A stretch of DNA of 64,000 nt from Apiosordaria backusii (lineage: Eukaryota > Ascomycota > Sordariomycetes > Sordariales > Lasiosphaeriaceae): assembly GCA_030549205.1 (NCBI GenBank), contig JAUKTV010000028.1, positions 62,001-126,000 on the forward strand, given 5' to 3'. The notes under the pieces are model-generated. The model saw nothing but the letters and a program-made list of their open reading frames with translations. It ran no database searches and was not told the DNA's origin. Both the position numbers and the translations under genes were made by a program. This document shows, in pieces, positions 11,593 to 22,862 of this stretch (position 1 is its first letter; the number at the start of each line of letters is the position of its first letter).

Positions 11593-13206
11593 CTAAACGC
11601 GGCAGCTGCTTAGTTCCTTTACCACTCTCAGCCAAAACAACCTGTCCAAATTCTCGCTATTCGGGCTCACCCCGAAGTCTCCAGCTAGACACAGCCTGAC
11701 AACCTCGCTGTATCTCTCGCCCATAATCCCCGGAAGCAACAAGGGGGCATTATGCAGCAGCTTGTCCCGCACCTTTTCCTCTGTGTCTTCCCTGTACTTC
11801 TGGATCGGCTTCCAAAGAGCAATCTCAAAAAGCAAGACGCCGAGGCTGTAGATGTCACAGAGTCTTGAAAATCCAGCCGTCCACTCCGGATGACGGTACA
11901 TATCGATGTACCCAACCGCTTGCTTTGGCTTGTCAATGGACTCGGCCTGCAGTGGACGTGCGTAGTCAAAGCCGCCGACGAATGGAGAATTGAGTGGAGT
12001 CTGTCCCGAGACTAGCTCCGGAAAGAATAGGATGTTATCGCTCCGCAGCGACTTGTGAAGCCACCGTGCCGAGTGGATCAATAGTACCGCTGAAGCCAGA
12101 GCCCGCGCGAGCGCGAAGCGGTCTCCCAGTGGTGCCGTGCGCGTCGATTCTTTGATGACCTGGCTGAGCGTCAGGGGCAGCTTGGCATCCTGCGTCGGAA
12201 AGGCGAAGACGATGCCGAGTTTTTCGTCGTCACCGTTGGCGGGGGCAGGGAGGTCGTCGATGAGCCCAACACACGAGAGGAGGCTGAATGGGGTGGGTTT
12301 TTGGCCACTGAGAAGGCCACAGAGCCGCTTGACTCGGGCGATGGCGTCTTTTCGCTGGTTGGAGGTCAGAGTGCTGGATATGGACTTCCACTCGATGAGG
12401 ATGTCTCTCTCAATGCCGTCAGGAGTGAGCGTGGTTGCAGTCTGCCGGGCCCCGGTGGCGTCGCCGACGCCTGTGATCTGCTGGAGGGTTTCGTAATGCA
12501 CGGGTGCGATGATCGAGGCTTCGGACGTGATATACAGACGTTTCATCAGGGCGCAGTAGGCGAGGAGATCTTTGGACGATTCTTCGATGGTGGTTAGGTT
12601 TGAAGGCTGGTTCACCGAGGGGAGGACGTAAGAGGAGAGGCCGAGGGCCAGGAGTCGAGCCTCGTCCCGGGGGCAAAGTTGCTCGAGGCTGTCATTGAGA
12701 TAGACGAGCCGCTTTAGGAGGTCGTCGAGTCTTTCTTCGTCTTTAAGAACCCAGAGCATACCAGAAACGGTAAACCTCTTCCGTTTCGATAGCCTGGAAT
12801 TCACCTCCTTCTGTACATCGGCTCGCTGTGCGACAGTTCCGGCCAGTGCTGACACTCCCGTCCTGAGTGCAGTATCGGGCCCAACAACTTGCAGGCCGTA
12901 TCTACTTGCCAGCTCCTCCACGTCCATCGTCGCGGCCCTGATCTCAACCAGGGTATCTTGAACCAGCCGTCTGGTGGCCTCTGGTTCCGCTTCAAGACGA
13001 GATGTTATCTTTCCTGGCGGAGCATGGAGGCCATAGAGATCGCCCCATGCTCGCAACCTATCCCGCTCAATTCGCAGCTTCAGCGAATAGAAGGATGAGT
13101 CGCTGAAGCCATCCCAGACTTGGGCAAGGAACGCATACCCATCGAGTGCTCCCTTGAAGCTGGCGAAGAGTGAAGCAACACCAAAAGCCAACCCCGCGAC
13201 TTCCAT
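11593..13206 (-). CDS. HeLo-domain protein with C-terminal pseudokinase (MLKL-like architecture)
   Basis: Single exon, 537 residues. Residues 1-190 match the HeLo domain of HET-s type cell-death proteins: hydrophobic N-terminal helix (MEVAGLAFGVASLFASF), LRIERDRLRAWGDLYGL, then a helix ending in EELASRYGLQVV and a KDEERLDDLLKRLVYLNDSL segment. Residues 310-530 are kinase-like but lack catalytic residues: the HRD loop reads HKSLRSDN (384-391, Asp replaced by Ser), DFG is replaced by GGFD (411-414), and no VAIK lysine is evident; HPE (439-441) and DIYSLG (451-456) keep the fold. HeLo domains insert into membranes through the N-terminal helix when activated. The same order, four-helix killer domain plus pseudokinase, is found in animal MLKL. 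It lies head to head with a kinase-ankyrin gene. The killing role is inferred. Confidence 0.88.
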   Translation of the reverse strand: MEVAGLAFGVASLFASFKGALDGYAFLAQVWDGFSDSSFYSLKLRIERDRLRAWGDLYGLHAPPGKITSRLEAEPEATRRLVQDTLVEIRAATMDVEELASRYGLQVVGPDTALRTGVSALAGTVAQRADVQKEVNSRLSKRKRFTVSGMLWVLKDEERLDDLLKRLVYLNDSLEQLCPRDEARLLALGLSSYVLPSVNQPSNLTTIEESSKDLLAYCALMKRLYITSEASIIAPVHYETLQQITGVGDATGARQTATTLTPDGIERDILIEWKSISSTLTSNQRKDAIARVKRLCGLLSGQKPTPFSLLSCVGLIDDLPAPANGDDEKLGIVFAFPTQDAKLPLTLSQVIKESTRTAPLGDRFALARALASAVLLIHSARWLHKSLRSDNILFFPELVSGQTPLNSPFVGGFDYARPLQAESIDKPKQAVGYIDMYRHPEWTAGFSRLCDIYSLGVLLFEIALWKPIQKYREDTEEKVRDKLLHNAPLLLPGIMGERYSEVVRLCLAGDFGVSPNSENLDRLFWLRVVKELSSCRV

Positions 13207-13613
13207 AGCGCTGAGGGGCCTAAAGAATCTCTACCTTGAAGCCGTTCGGCGCAGAACAAGGACTTGTGTTCCTCTTTTCAGGAGCAAGGGCGGCAAAAGA
13301 TGTGGCGTTAGATGAAACCGCTCAGCAAACCCCTCTAGTTAGGGATTGGGTTAGGCTCCACAGATACACTAGAGTCGAATTGGTGTGGACCAATCCGAGA
13401 TGCAGCCGCTCTTGGGAAGTCCAACGCCATTTGAGCTCAGCCGCACTTCGGAAATTGTGTCTCGTGCGCTGCAAAGTCGAGGGAGCAGAATACTTGGGCT
13501 TTTGAGGTGATCTTTCGGATTTTTTTCATCACCACCACCAATTCACAACAGAGGCGGAAGTCAATCCATAGCAGTGCTGCGGTTGTGTACCTCATTTCCT
13601 TCCAATCGCGATC
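13207..13613. promoter_or_regulatory. Shared divergent promoter of the HeLo-pseudokinase and kinase-ankyrin genes
   Basis: Only 407 bp separate the two start codons, so the two genes must share an upstream region. No TATA box or known operator stands out. Co-regulation is an inference from spacing and orientation. Confidence 0.6.
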
Positions 13614-16600
13614 ATGGATATCGACCTTTCCTCCATCCGGATGGAGTTGCCCGATCCTCAGCCAGGCACAAGTGACGACAAAGCCGAGGCTCCCGCGCCA
13701 GAGCGCACGGAGGCAAAGGCAGAGATAATTTCCAGCAATGATGGCAAAGCGACCGACTTCATGGCCATGCTGACTCTCGCATTGAGCCACGTAACCCCAT
13801 GGATCCATCTCCAGCCCAGCACCGGTATCCAAACCGACATATTACGAGGAGCCACCTTTGCACCCCACTATTCGTTCTGCTTGGGAACCGGAGCCTTCAG
13901 CTTCGTTGAAATGCACGCTCTCACAGATCGACAGATTCTTAAGGGCAAGGTTTACGGCCCCGGCCATCTCGTGGCCTTGAAGCGATACCCCTTAGCTATG
14001 GATGCAAGAGACGATAGGTACAATATTCGGTCCGAGTGCTATGACTTCATACGCAACGAACTCCGCGTTGCGACATGCCTGAAAGAGCCGCATGAGAATA
14101 TCTGCCAGCTGCTCTTTATCGGATGGGAGGATCATACCCCTGTCCCCGTGCTCGGGTTCGAACTCGCCCACTACGGCACCGTCAAGGACGTCCTGCGAAG
14201 CCCAGACTACACCAAGTTCCCAGACCTCGGCCTTAGGCTCGTGGCAGATACCGCGCGGGGTCTGGATGCTCTTCACAAACGTGGAATTGTCCACGGCGAC
14301 GTCAAGCCGGGAAACATACTTGTCTTTCACCACCACGACCCCCAGCGGCGGATCGTGGCCAAGTTGGCCGACTTCTCTGGGTCCATTGTCAAGTCGAGAC
14401 AGCAAAGAGGCGAATGGAGTCCGGTCGGGGGAACACACGTGTGGCGAGCGCCTGAATGTTACGGGTCTATAGCCTACGATGTTGTTAAAACGGACATCTA
14501 CTCGTTTGGCCTGACCGCGCTTACGATCCTAGCGAGAGTCCCGTCAAAAAGAGGAATATTCTCGTCATCACTGACGGGGGTAGGCGAGTGCTTTCTCGCC
14601 AGGGTCCCAGAGGGCGTGGACTTGGTTGAGTTTGCCACGGCGCTCAAGTGCGCGAAGGAAGATTTGGTCTTGCAGCACGCATTGAGCTGGGCCGATACCT
14701 TCTTGGACGATCCAGCCTTGAGTGAATTCGTTGAGTGGTTGCTCCAAGCCACGGTTAGGGTGGATCCGGAGGATCGATTGTCCATGAGCGAAATCCTCGG
14801 AAGGGCGGACAAGGAACTTGGCCCGGAGGCACTGCCGAAGAATGATAGGTGAGTAAGGAGACACTTATGCGTGTATAGGTGCTGACCAATTTGATGAGTA
14901 CTAGTGGAAACTCAAGTCTAGAAAGGATGATGTTCGGCATGCTCTCCATGTTCGGGGGCGGAGGAGAACAGCTAGATGACGATAGCACAGTTGTCAGTCC
15001 TGCGCAGGTGAGAAAATGAGAATCCCATTCCAAGCATGCAATGGAAACTAAAATCCGCACTCAGCTGGATGATCCCCGAGTACAGTCTGCGAGCTATTAC
15101 TTTCAGCGCAGAGTTTTCAATGCCCTGAAAGCTGTGGCACAGCCCGCTCTTGATGTCCAATTCGTGACGGTGGACATCGACAGCAGCAAAGAGGCCACCA
15201 AATATAGAATCTTGGAGTTGATGCAAAGACAACTTGAAGTCGCAGATTACAATGGACAAGGAGCTGCTGCTGTAAAAAGAGCCCTTCTAGCTGCCCATCG
15301 TATGGTCGACAGTCTTGTCAACACTGGTTTCGGCACTCGACGAGACTTGAGGGAGGGTCTCCGCTATGCTTCAGTCTCGGGAAGGACAGGGCGTCTTCTC
15401 TCTGTGCTCTATTTCACCATCATCGATCGTACCCTACGATACGACCGGGACAGCGTTCCGGCCCCTCGCCTCTTGTGGCTGGTCATGACGGCATCTGGCG
15501 GATATCCAAAATCCCCGCACCTCATCAGGGGTCAATATCCAAACCTAGCTGGAGCAATGGAAATCCTAATTCGCGGCCCAGGAGGCATATCAGGTCGGGT
15601 ATTGCGCAACATGGCGGCCGATTTTGACGATCCCGAGGAAGAAGTCCATTATCTACGAGACACACCAGTCGAAGACCTACCAACTTGGTATCCATATCGC
15701 CCGCTTGGAGCAAGCGCGCTGTGTCATGCGGCAGCTTATGGATGCACGCTAGAGCTTGTCGAGTCTCTAGTAACGGAAAAGGTGGATCAAGATGAAGTTG
15801 AGCTAGCCCTCCTGATGGCCGCAAAGGGTGGTTACGGGTCCATCGTCCGTCTCCTCCTTGGCCGTGGAGCCAAGGGAACCGCTGTCGATCGCAAGGACAA
15901 AGCAACAGCGCTGCATTACCTCGCATTTGTTCGGGATGACTTCGTCGGGGATCTTGCAAAGACCTTGGTGAACAACGACTCCTCTCAGCTTTCGGTCGAG
16001 TGCCCCTTGAGCCCAGCCATCTCGTCCGAGACTATGACAAATTTCGGAGGCTCGCCCATGTGTTGCGCCGTCGTAACGGACAACCAGGTTTTGGGCCTTG
16101 CGCTCGTAGAGCTGCACAAAGCTGCAGGTATCCCTGTCCCTGACTTCTCACTGGTTATCAGGAGGGCCACGGGTAGTTACCAGGAACCGATTCTTTCCAC
16201 ACTGATCGAGAACGCCGCTGTTCTTGAGGAGCGCGGTGTCCCACTAGCTCATGTGCAACTTGATGCCCTTCTCAGCTTGAGCCTCGAAGGGATCAATGTC
16301 GTTGATATGGGAATCCACCTCGAAAAATGCGGGGAGGCACAGCGAAAGACCATCGATGCCTTGCTCACCGCTGGCGCAGATCCATGCCGAGGTGGTGGAG
16401 ATTCTTATCCTGACCCTTACGACGTGGCGGTTCGCGGAGATTTCCTCGATCTTCTGAAACCCCTAGTAGCCTTCGCTGTGGGCAAGGGTGTCGACCCGAA
16501 GGCAATATTCTCGGACGTGTCTCGGTTCAAGGGGAAAACAGCCATCGAAACATCCATCTGCACTGCCAGCTGGGACGTCTTCAACTACCTAATAGACGCC

Positions 16601-17647
16601 AAGTTCTGCTCCCTTGACGATGCCTTCGCGTCCGGGGATCAAAATGCTCTCCACATATCTGCCACCATCGGCGATGTGCGCTTCATCGGGCCCATCCTCG
16701 ATGCCGGTGTGTCCCTCCTCGAGTTCACCTCGACTGGGTACCGCCCATTCGATCTTGCCATCATCGCACGTCATTACGACTACGCCCAAGCCCTATACGA
16801 ACACTGCTCACCTTTGGACCGCCAAAAGATCCTCAGCGCAGACGAGCGAGGCTTCCCAACCTTCAGCCGTCTCATCTACTCAGCCCGGACTTGTTACCGC
16901 CACGTCATCGACATGGAAGCCATCCGCCTCCTCGATGTTCTCGGCGCCTTCACCATCTACTACAATGAAGTAACCAAAGACACGCTCATCCGCGAGCTCG
17001 CCCGCACCGCGTATTCGTTCACCCGCCCCGACAGCGCCGCCTTCGACAACAGCCTGCTGAAGCTCGTCATATCCCGAACTGCAGCTGACATCCTCAACCA
17101 GCGCGACCAGTTCGGCATCGCCCCGGTGCACTACATGATCCTCAATGCGAATCTGCCCGGCCTGGCTCTCCTTCTCGGCCACCCCGACGTGGACATCAAC
17201 ATCGCCGCGCAGCCGCCGCAGGACGGTCGAGATCTGGGCCTTGAAACAGGCGATACCCCGCTCGATGTTGCCGCCATGATGAGGCACTCCCCTGACCCTC
17301 ACCATACCGTTCGCGGAGGGGCCCGCGAGGTCGCCGCGTACCGCGCCAACGTGGAGGGCATCATCACGCTGCTACAACAGAAGAACGCCAAGGAATCGCG
17401 CGGGTACTTCTTTAAGATGGCGGTCAAGGACGTCCTCGGCGTTCCCGATGCGTTGAAGATCACGTACATGTATCCGGAGCGGGCGACCCGGGCCGGTGTC
17501 TGGCGCGGGCCTGAGAGATGGGTCGAGGACGCCCCTAAGGCTGGTGCTTGGCCGATGAAACTCGGCGAGGGGGTTGACAACGTCGTTGGGTTGTCTGCGC
17601 GACAGGACGAAGATTATGAGCTGGCGGGACTGTTTTTGCCATTTTAA
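13614..17647 (+). CDS. Protein kinase fused to ankyrin-repeat domain
   Basis: Three exons: 13,614-14,848, 14,905-15,007 and 15,065-17,647, giving 1,306 residues. Intron 1 (14,849-14,904) has donor GTGAGT, branch GCTGAC and acceptor CTAG; intron 2 (15,008-15,064) has donor GTGAGA and acceptor TCAG; both joins keep the frame. The kinase domain (about 85-400) looks active: glycine loop LGTGAFSFVE at 90-99, VALK lysine at 123, catalytic loop HGDVKPGN (227-234), magnesium-binding DFS (253-255, in place of DFG), APE (279-281) and TDIYSFG. A disordered N-terminal 50 residues precede it. The long C-terminal part holds ankyrin repeats such as GASALCHAAAYG and TALHYLAF. The genes on either side suggest a signalling role with the HeLo-pseudokinase; the substrate is unknown. 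Confidence 0.85.
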
Positions 17648-18179
17648 GATCGCGCTCGCGGTGTACTTCATCACTCGACACTGGACAGATTGACATGAAC
17701 CAATGGACGGTAGCCTTTTAAGGGTGGACAACAGCCTTATAATTTCCATGTTTGTGCGTGGACCCTGAGCTGCCCTGATCTAGGGTGAGCTATGGGTGAG
17801 CCTAGCCCGCACAGCTGTGTCCTTTTACGGTCTTAGCGGCCTAGCTGGTCTTGAGAAGGGTTTACATACGAATCGCCACTCAGGTCTCAGCATTAACGAA
17901 ACAACTGTTAATGGCACCATCGCCTTTAAGAATGTCGCTCCTAGAGGCTGTCTTAAGTATGGTGCTGGTGGTAACATTGAACCTACCGTTAAGGCAGACA
18001 GCCCCAGCGCCCTTCCGCCTCCAACCGTCCATCCTGCTGGTAGCGCTTTTACCGACTGTAAACGTGCCTTTAGTAATTGTGGAACAATATTGTGGGCTAA
18101 AACTCTGTCAATTCTGGTGTTGTATGTAGGAGGAAGCCTAGGTAGGTGCGGACTTCTGAACCGTGTGGCTTAAGTCCTA
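17648..18179. other. Intergenic flank of the copia relic
   Basis: The 3' flank of the kinase-ankyrin gene, with normal base composition up to about 18,170 and a 125-codon open frame at 17,796-18,173 that has no recognisable domain. It ends abruptly at the AT-saturated copia relic. Confidence 0.4.
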
Positions 18180-21100
18180 CTGCTAAGGTCTTAATTTCCT
18201 TAATAGTAGGCCTCCTATACTAATCTAATATACCCTTTAGCTAATGCCTTACTTAAGGCCGTTAGGTACCTATTACTATAAACCTAAAGTCCGTTTTTTT
18301 CCGAATTCCTTTCCTTTTTATAATATTGCCGTTCTGCTTTATTCTATAGTATCTATTAAGTCCAGGCTATACCTATCGGCCTCCTTTTTAATTATAGTTA
18401 TTGCTTTATTTTTATTCCTTATAAACTATAGTTCCTTAACCTTCTAGCTTTCTTTTTCTTCTTTTATATCCTTTAATAGCTTTAAGTCCTTTTTCTTTAA
18501 CTTTTACTTTTTAATTAAGTCCCTTATATCCTTTACCTTAATAAGGTCTTTAAATTTAATAAACTTTTCTTCTATAAGTATCTTTATTAAGCTATTAATT
18601 AGCATCTCTTTAGTAACTAGATATTCTATTAAAATTTCCTTTTACTATTACCTTTTTTAAAGCTAATAGTTATAAATATCGATATACTAGAATTTCGTTT
18701 ATAGGATATTAAGGTTTGTAATTATTAACTAAATAGTTTAAACATTATTATATTATACTTTAATTCTACTATTATTATTTAATTCTATATTTAATTCCTA
18801 TATTAAGCAAATCTTATATATAGCCTCTTTAGTAGCTTATAATAAAGCTAAAAGCTTTGCTTTTATAATTAAGATAGTAATAGTATCTTATTTATTAACT
18901 TTCTAACCGACAATACTATTAAAAAGCTTTATTATATAGGCTTGTAAGCTTTTCTAGTTAGTAAGATTATTTGTAAATAAAGTATTAAAAAAGACTTTAA
19001 AGATATCTTTACCTTTTAGTTTTAATATAAAGGTACTAGTTAATAATAAGTAGCCTAATATCTATTTAATAGTAAGCTAATAGATTGTATTAGGATTTAT
19101 ATTAAAGCTAATTAACTTAAAGACCGTAAAGGTAATATTTAGCTTATTAATAACAGTTATATAAAGAAAAGAGCTAATAAGTCATTAATAATAGTAGATT
19201 TGCTTATAATTAGCTACTTCTTTATTAAGAACTAGCTTCTTATTAGTTATTAAAGTTTAAAGCTTTTTATTAAAAGGTTAGTTATTAAAGTAAGTAAGTT
19301 TACCGATATATTTATATTAAAAAAGCCAAATTAGCCTATTTAGCCTATCCCTTAGTACTTCTATATTTAAAAACCATTAAAGGCTTTCTTCTTTTTATAA
19401 AGTAAAGTAGGTTCGAAGTTTTTCTATTAATTTATTTATAAAGTACTATTTTTCTTATAGAAAGGTAATTATAATATTGTCTATATAGAAGAAGATAATA
19501 ACTCTATTCTTTATATAATAATACTGTTTATAAGGTATTGCCTTATATTTAAAGATAATAAGAATGCTAGTAAAATTCTATTACTATAAAAGTAGAGATT
19601 CCTTTAAACTATATAAAGCCTTCTTTAAAAAAAGCACCTTACTTATAGTTTTCTTAGCTTTTAATAGAATTTATATATAAATAGTATATAGGAGGTTAAT
19701 ATAAATAAAGGCATTAATAACATTATATTATAGTATTTTAAAGTTAAATTTTATTATAATAAAAACTAAGGTTTTAAATAACTTTTCTATTAAAGTAATA
19801 GTATAGGTATTTTCTATTATAGTTTTAACTTATTAATTGCCTTTTATAATTAACTAGGCCTTAGCTTTTTATAAAAAACCATACTTATTAAACTTATAAG
19901 TAAATACCTATATACTATTAAAGACTTAATACTTTAAAGCCTTTACTTAATTAACTATTTTCTAAGACCTTATTTCCTTATAGCTTTGTAAGTAGTCTTT
20001 AATTACCGCTTTAAATAGGTCCTAATAAGGGTAGTTTTCTAACTACTTATAGTTCTTTAAAAGATTAGGAAGCTCTTTATAGTAGATTTTTACTATAAGC
20101 TTTATACTATTTATATAGGTTCTATTAGGTTTTTTTAATTTAATAGATTTTTTAAATATAAAAAGGCTTATAGTTAACTTTTAAATTTTATATTTTATAG
20201 AAATTCCACTTTTTTTTACCTTTTTTCCTATAATAAAGTTAGCTTTTTAAGGACTATACCGGTACTTAATAGCTTAAAGGTCTATAGATTTTAAACCTTT
20301 AAATTTAATAATATTTTCTATAGAGTTTATCCTAAAAGTAGAAGCTTCTATTAAAAAGCCTATATAAAAAAAAGTGTTTTTAAATATTAAAAAAGTACTT
20401 AAAAGTTTTAGTAACTTTAACTAATTAGACCTTTTAGGCCTAACTGCTTCTTTCGGCCCTATCCCTAAGGTATATTTAAAGTATAGCTATTTAGAGGAAT
20501 TTTCCAGCGTTAATAGAAATTTTATACTATTTTATAAAATAGGTTATTTATTATTAAATTCTTCTTTAAGTAAATTAATAGAAAGATCTTAATAGTAATT
20601 AATATAAGAATAGTATTTATTTATTATTAAGTTATTAATTAGGTCCTTTTTATAGATTTTAATAATTAAAGTAGTTAGCTCTATAATTGTAAGTCTTATA
20701 AGGTCGTTAATAAAGTCGTTTTTCTCTTTTATAAGCCTTTTATTTTCCTTAAACTCTACGTCTTTAACCTTAATAATTTTATTAAATACTAAGTTCTAAA
20801 TTTTAAAAATCTTAATACCTTTATATCTTATTAAATATTTAATAAAGGCTTAAAGTTAGAGTTTCCTTATTTTATTTTCTCCCTTATAAACGTTAAAAAA
20901 TATATAGTAAGCTTTATATTTATATACCTTAATATAACCTTCCTAAAGCTTTAGTATATTAAACAGTACTAAACTATCCCTTTATTATTTAATAAAGTAA
21001 AAGATTTATATAAAGGTCTACTATTTAAAGCAGGCCTTAAGTATTTAATTATAAAGGTATACTATTACTTTTATAATTTCTCTTTATAGAAATTTAAGTA

Positions 21101-21262
21101 ATTTAACTAATGCCTTTATTATAGTAGCTTTCCTTTTAATATCATCCTTTAAGTACTTAGCTTTACTATTTTAATCTTAACGGTTTAAAGTAAAAGGCTT
21201 ATAAATAATTCCTAAATCTTCTAATATATCCTTTATTTTTATTAATACTACTATTTCGTTAT
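18180..21262 (-). mobile_element. RIP-degraded Ty1/copia-type retrotransposon relic
   Basis: About 3.1 kb is almost only A and T with few CG or GC-rich words, and no long frame survives on either strand. On the minus strand, between about 19,740 and 19,440, residues typical of copia reverse transcriptase can still be read through many stops: a KALYSLKES segment (about 19,600-19,625) followed by the catalytic box FFYIDN (about 19,477-19,495), where the family has FFYVDD. The changes from V to I and from D to N are both G-to-A, and the TAA/TAG stops sit where Trp and Gln codons are expected; both are signatures of RIP. Integrase and RNase H should lie on either side but I could not read them with confidence. 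Ends and LTRs are not resolved. Confidence 0.75.
18181..18206 (+). repeat. Dispersed repeat core, copy 1
   Basis: TGCTAAGGTCTTAATTTCCT and the following TAA recur at 59,469-59,491; positions after that differ by C/T or G/A changes as expected from RIP of this copy. The segment sits inside an imperfect hairpin (CCTACT ... TAAGG ... CCTTA ... AGTAGG). It marks the left border of the AT-rich copia relic. Confidence 0.7.
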
Positions 21263-21358
21263 TAAAGTCGCTATTCACCGTGGTAGTCGTCAGACCGCTA
21301 AAGTTGATTCTGTGACTGTTATCAGCGTCAAGTCTTGTAAGAAGAAGAAGACTGCGAC

Positions 21359-22862
21359 TCACGGCCGATCCCCATCCAACTCCCTACATTGCCAATCCGC
21401 CTTCAACTTCAGCTCCTTCGTGTCGGGATTAAACTGCACCAAACACGCATACGGCCAAAGCGGCTGATCGTTCGCCCCGTCCGCCCCAATGACGCACTCG
21501 AACCAACCCCCTTCCCTCGTAGCTGCTCTGCTGACCGTGACTGGAATCGGGTACTGAAACCCTGTGGATGTAGCCAGGATGATCTCAAAGTTGATTGCTT
21601 CCCACTCTTCCTTTTCTGGTGTGTAGACAATCTCGAAGGCGGAGAACTGCCACTTGGGGGCGAGGATCGAGGTGATGGTGCAGCTGTTGTCTCGGGGGAC
21701 GGGTTCGGTGAGGGAATAAGGCGGGAGAGTTGTGATGTTGTCGAGCTTGCCGGAGAGAAGGAGAGTGGGGTTGCGGTCGCAGACTGTTTCGTTTATGGGG
21801 GATCCAGGGGAGAGCGGCGAGGTTTTGCAATTGAGCGGGAGGATTGTGGTTGCGGAAGCCGTTAATTGGAGTCTGAAAGTATAAAAAGCGACGAAGGTCA
21901 ATGAAAACAGAACAAAAGAAATCGGCAATAAAGAAGTTTCGAACTCACGGCTTTGCTGGGTTCTCATCATCACAGAACCAAGTTTGTCTGACTGTAAAGT
22001 TGAAGTTGGACGGATTGAAACTGGCAGTGGTGCTGATCCCATATCTACTGCCTCCCAAGTTCCCAAACTCGGACCCGGCGCAGATGAGGCTCGTTTCCGC
22101 TACTGGCCCTACAAGGGAGCCATGTACACAACCTCCCTCATAGTCATTTGCCTCGTTGGTGAACAAGAGATTGAAGGTGCGAGAAGGCGATTCTACGTTT
22201 CCATCGGCTGGTCTGTCGGTGTAATAGATATGCGTGATATTCCAGACTGGCTGCAAGGAGGCTGCCTGGCAACCCTTGTTGCTATGTCCTTGAGGACCTC
22301 GTGCTCTGTCAGGGGTGATGGACACTGGTGCGTGCAGCGTGCCCTGGATCAAAAGTGGGGAGATAGTCGAGCTAGAGCCTGGTTCTGGGATGTTCTCAAG
22401 GGAGGTACGAACCCAGCCTGACGCCGTAAATTCCACCCTGTTTGTATCAGCATAACCCTCGTGGACGGTGATTGACCAAGATAGAAAGGCTTACGGGACC
22501 CCTCGGTCATTGCAAGTCCAAGTTTGGTTGACAGATACCTGAGCCACTGTTCCCTCGACTAACGCTTTGACTTCAATTGTATCCTTTCCTACTGCCGTCT
22601 GACCAGACACAGGCTCAAGAGAGCAGACATTGTATCCTTTCCTGTCCAGGTTGCACGTTGCTCGCGCCGTATAATTAGTTGCTCTGTTCAAAACGCCGAA
22701 TGTGATCTTCCTTTCATAGTCGGTCAGATCATTGAAGTCGGTGATGAACCAGCTCGGGATGTTGAATGAATTAGTTGTGCATCCTCCTCCCGAAGTCGGC
22801 GGCCCTTGTGCTGATATCAACACCGCAGTTGACAGGGCTTGAAGCAGGAAACGATTCAGCAT
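21359..22862 (-). CDS. Secreted protein of three similar cysteine-containing modules
   Basis: Three exons: 22,495-22,862, 21,949-22,437 and 21,359-21,872, giving 456 residues. Introns 22,438-22,494 (donor GTAAGC, branch TGCTGAT, acceptor CAG) and 21,873-21,948 (donor GTGAGT, acceptor TTTCAG) both split a codon after its second base. The ATG at 22,862 starts a signal peptide (MLNRFLLQALSTAVLISAQG). Each exon encodes one module that ends alike: VNQTWTCND, VRQTWFCDD and LKADWQCRE; the introns fall right after the first two endings. Several N-glycosylation sequons are present. No known domain was recognised. The pattern suggests internal exon duplication of an extracellular beta-rich domain; host-surface or effector use is possible but not shown. 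Confidence 0.8.

Noticed and set aside
14849..15064. Kinase and ankyrin parts as two separate genes
   Set aside because: Two short introns with good donor, branch and acceptor sites join them in frame, adding a 34-residue middle exon.
18244..18447. Short open frame in the AT-rich zone
   Set aside because: Chance frame inside RIP-degraded copia DNA; no domain and no start context.
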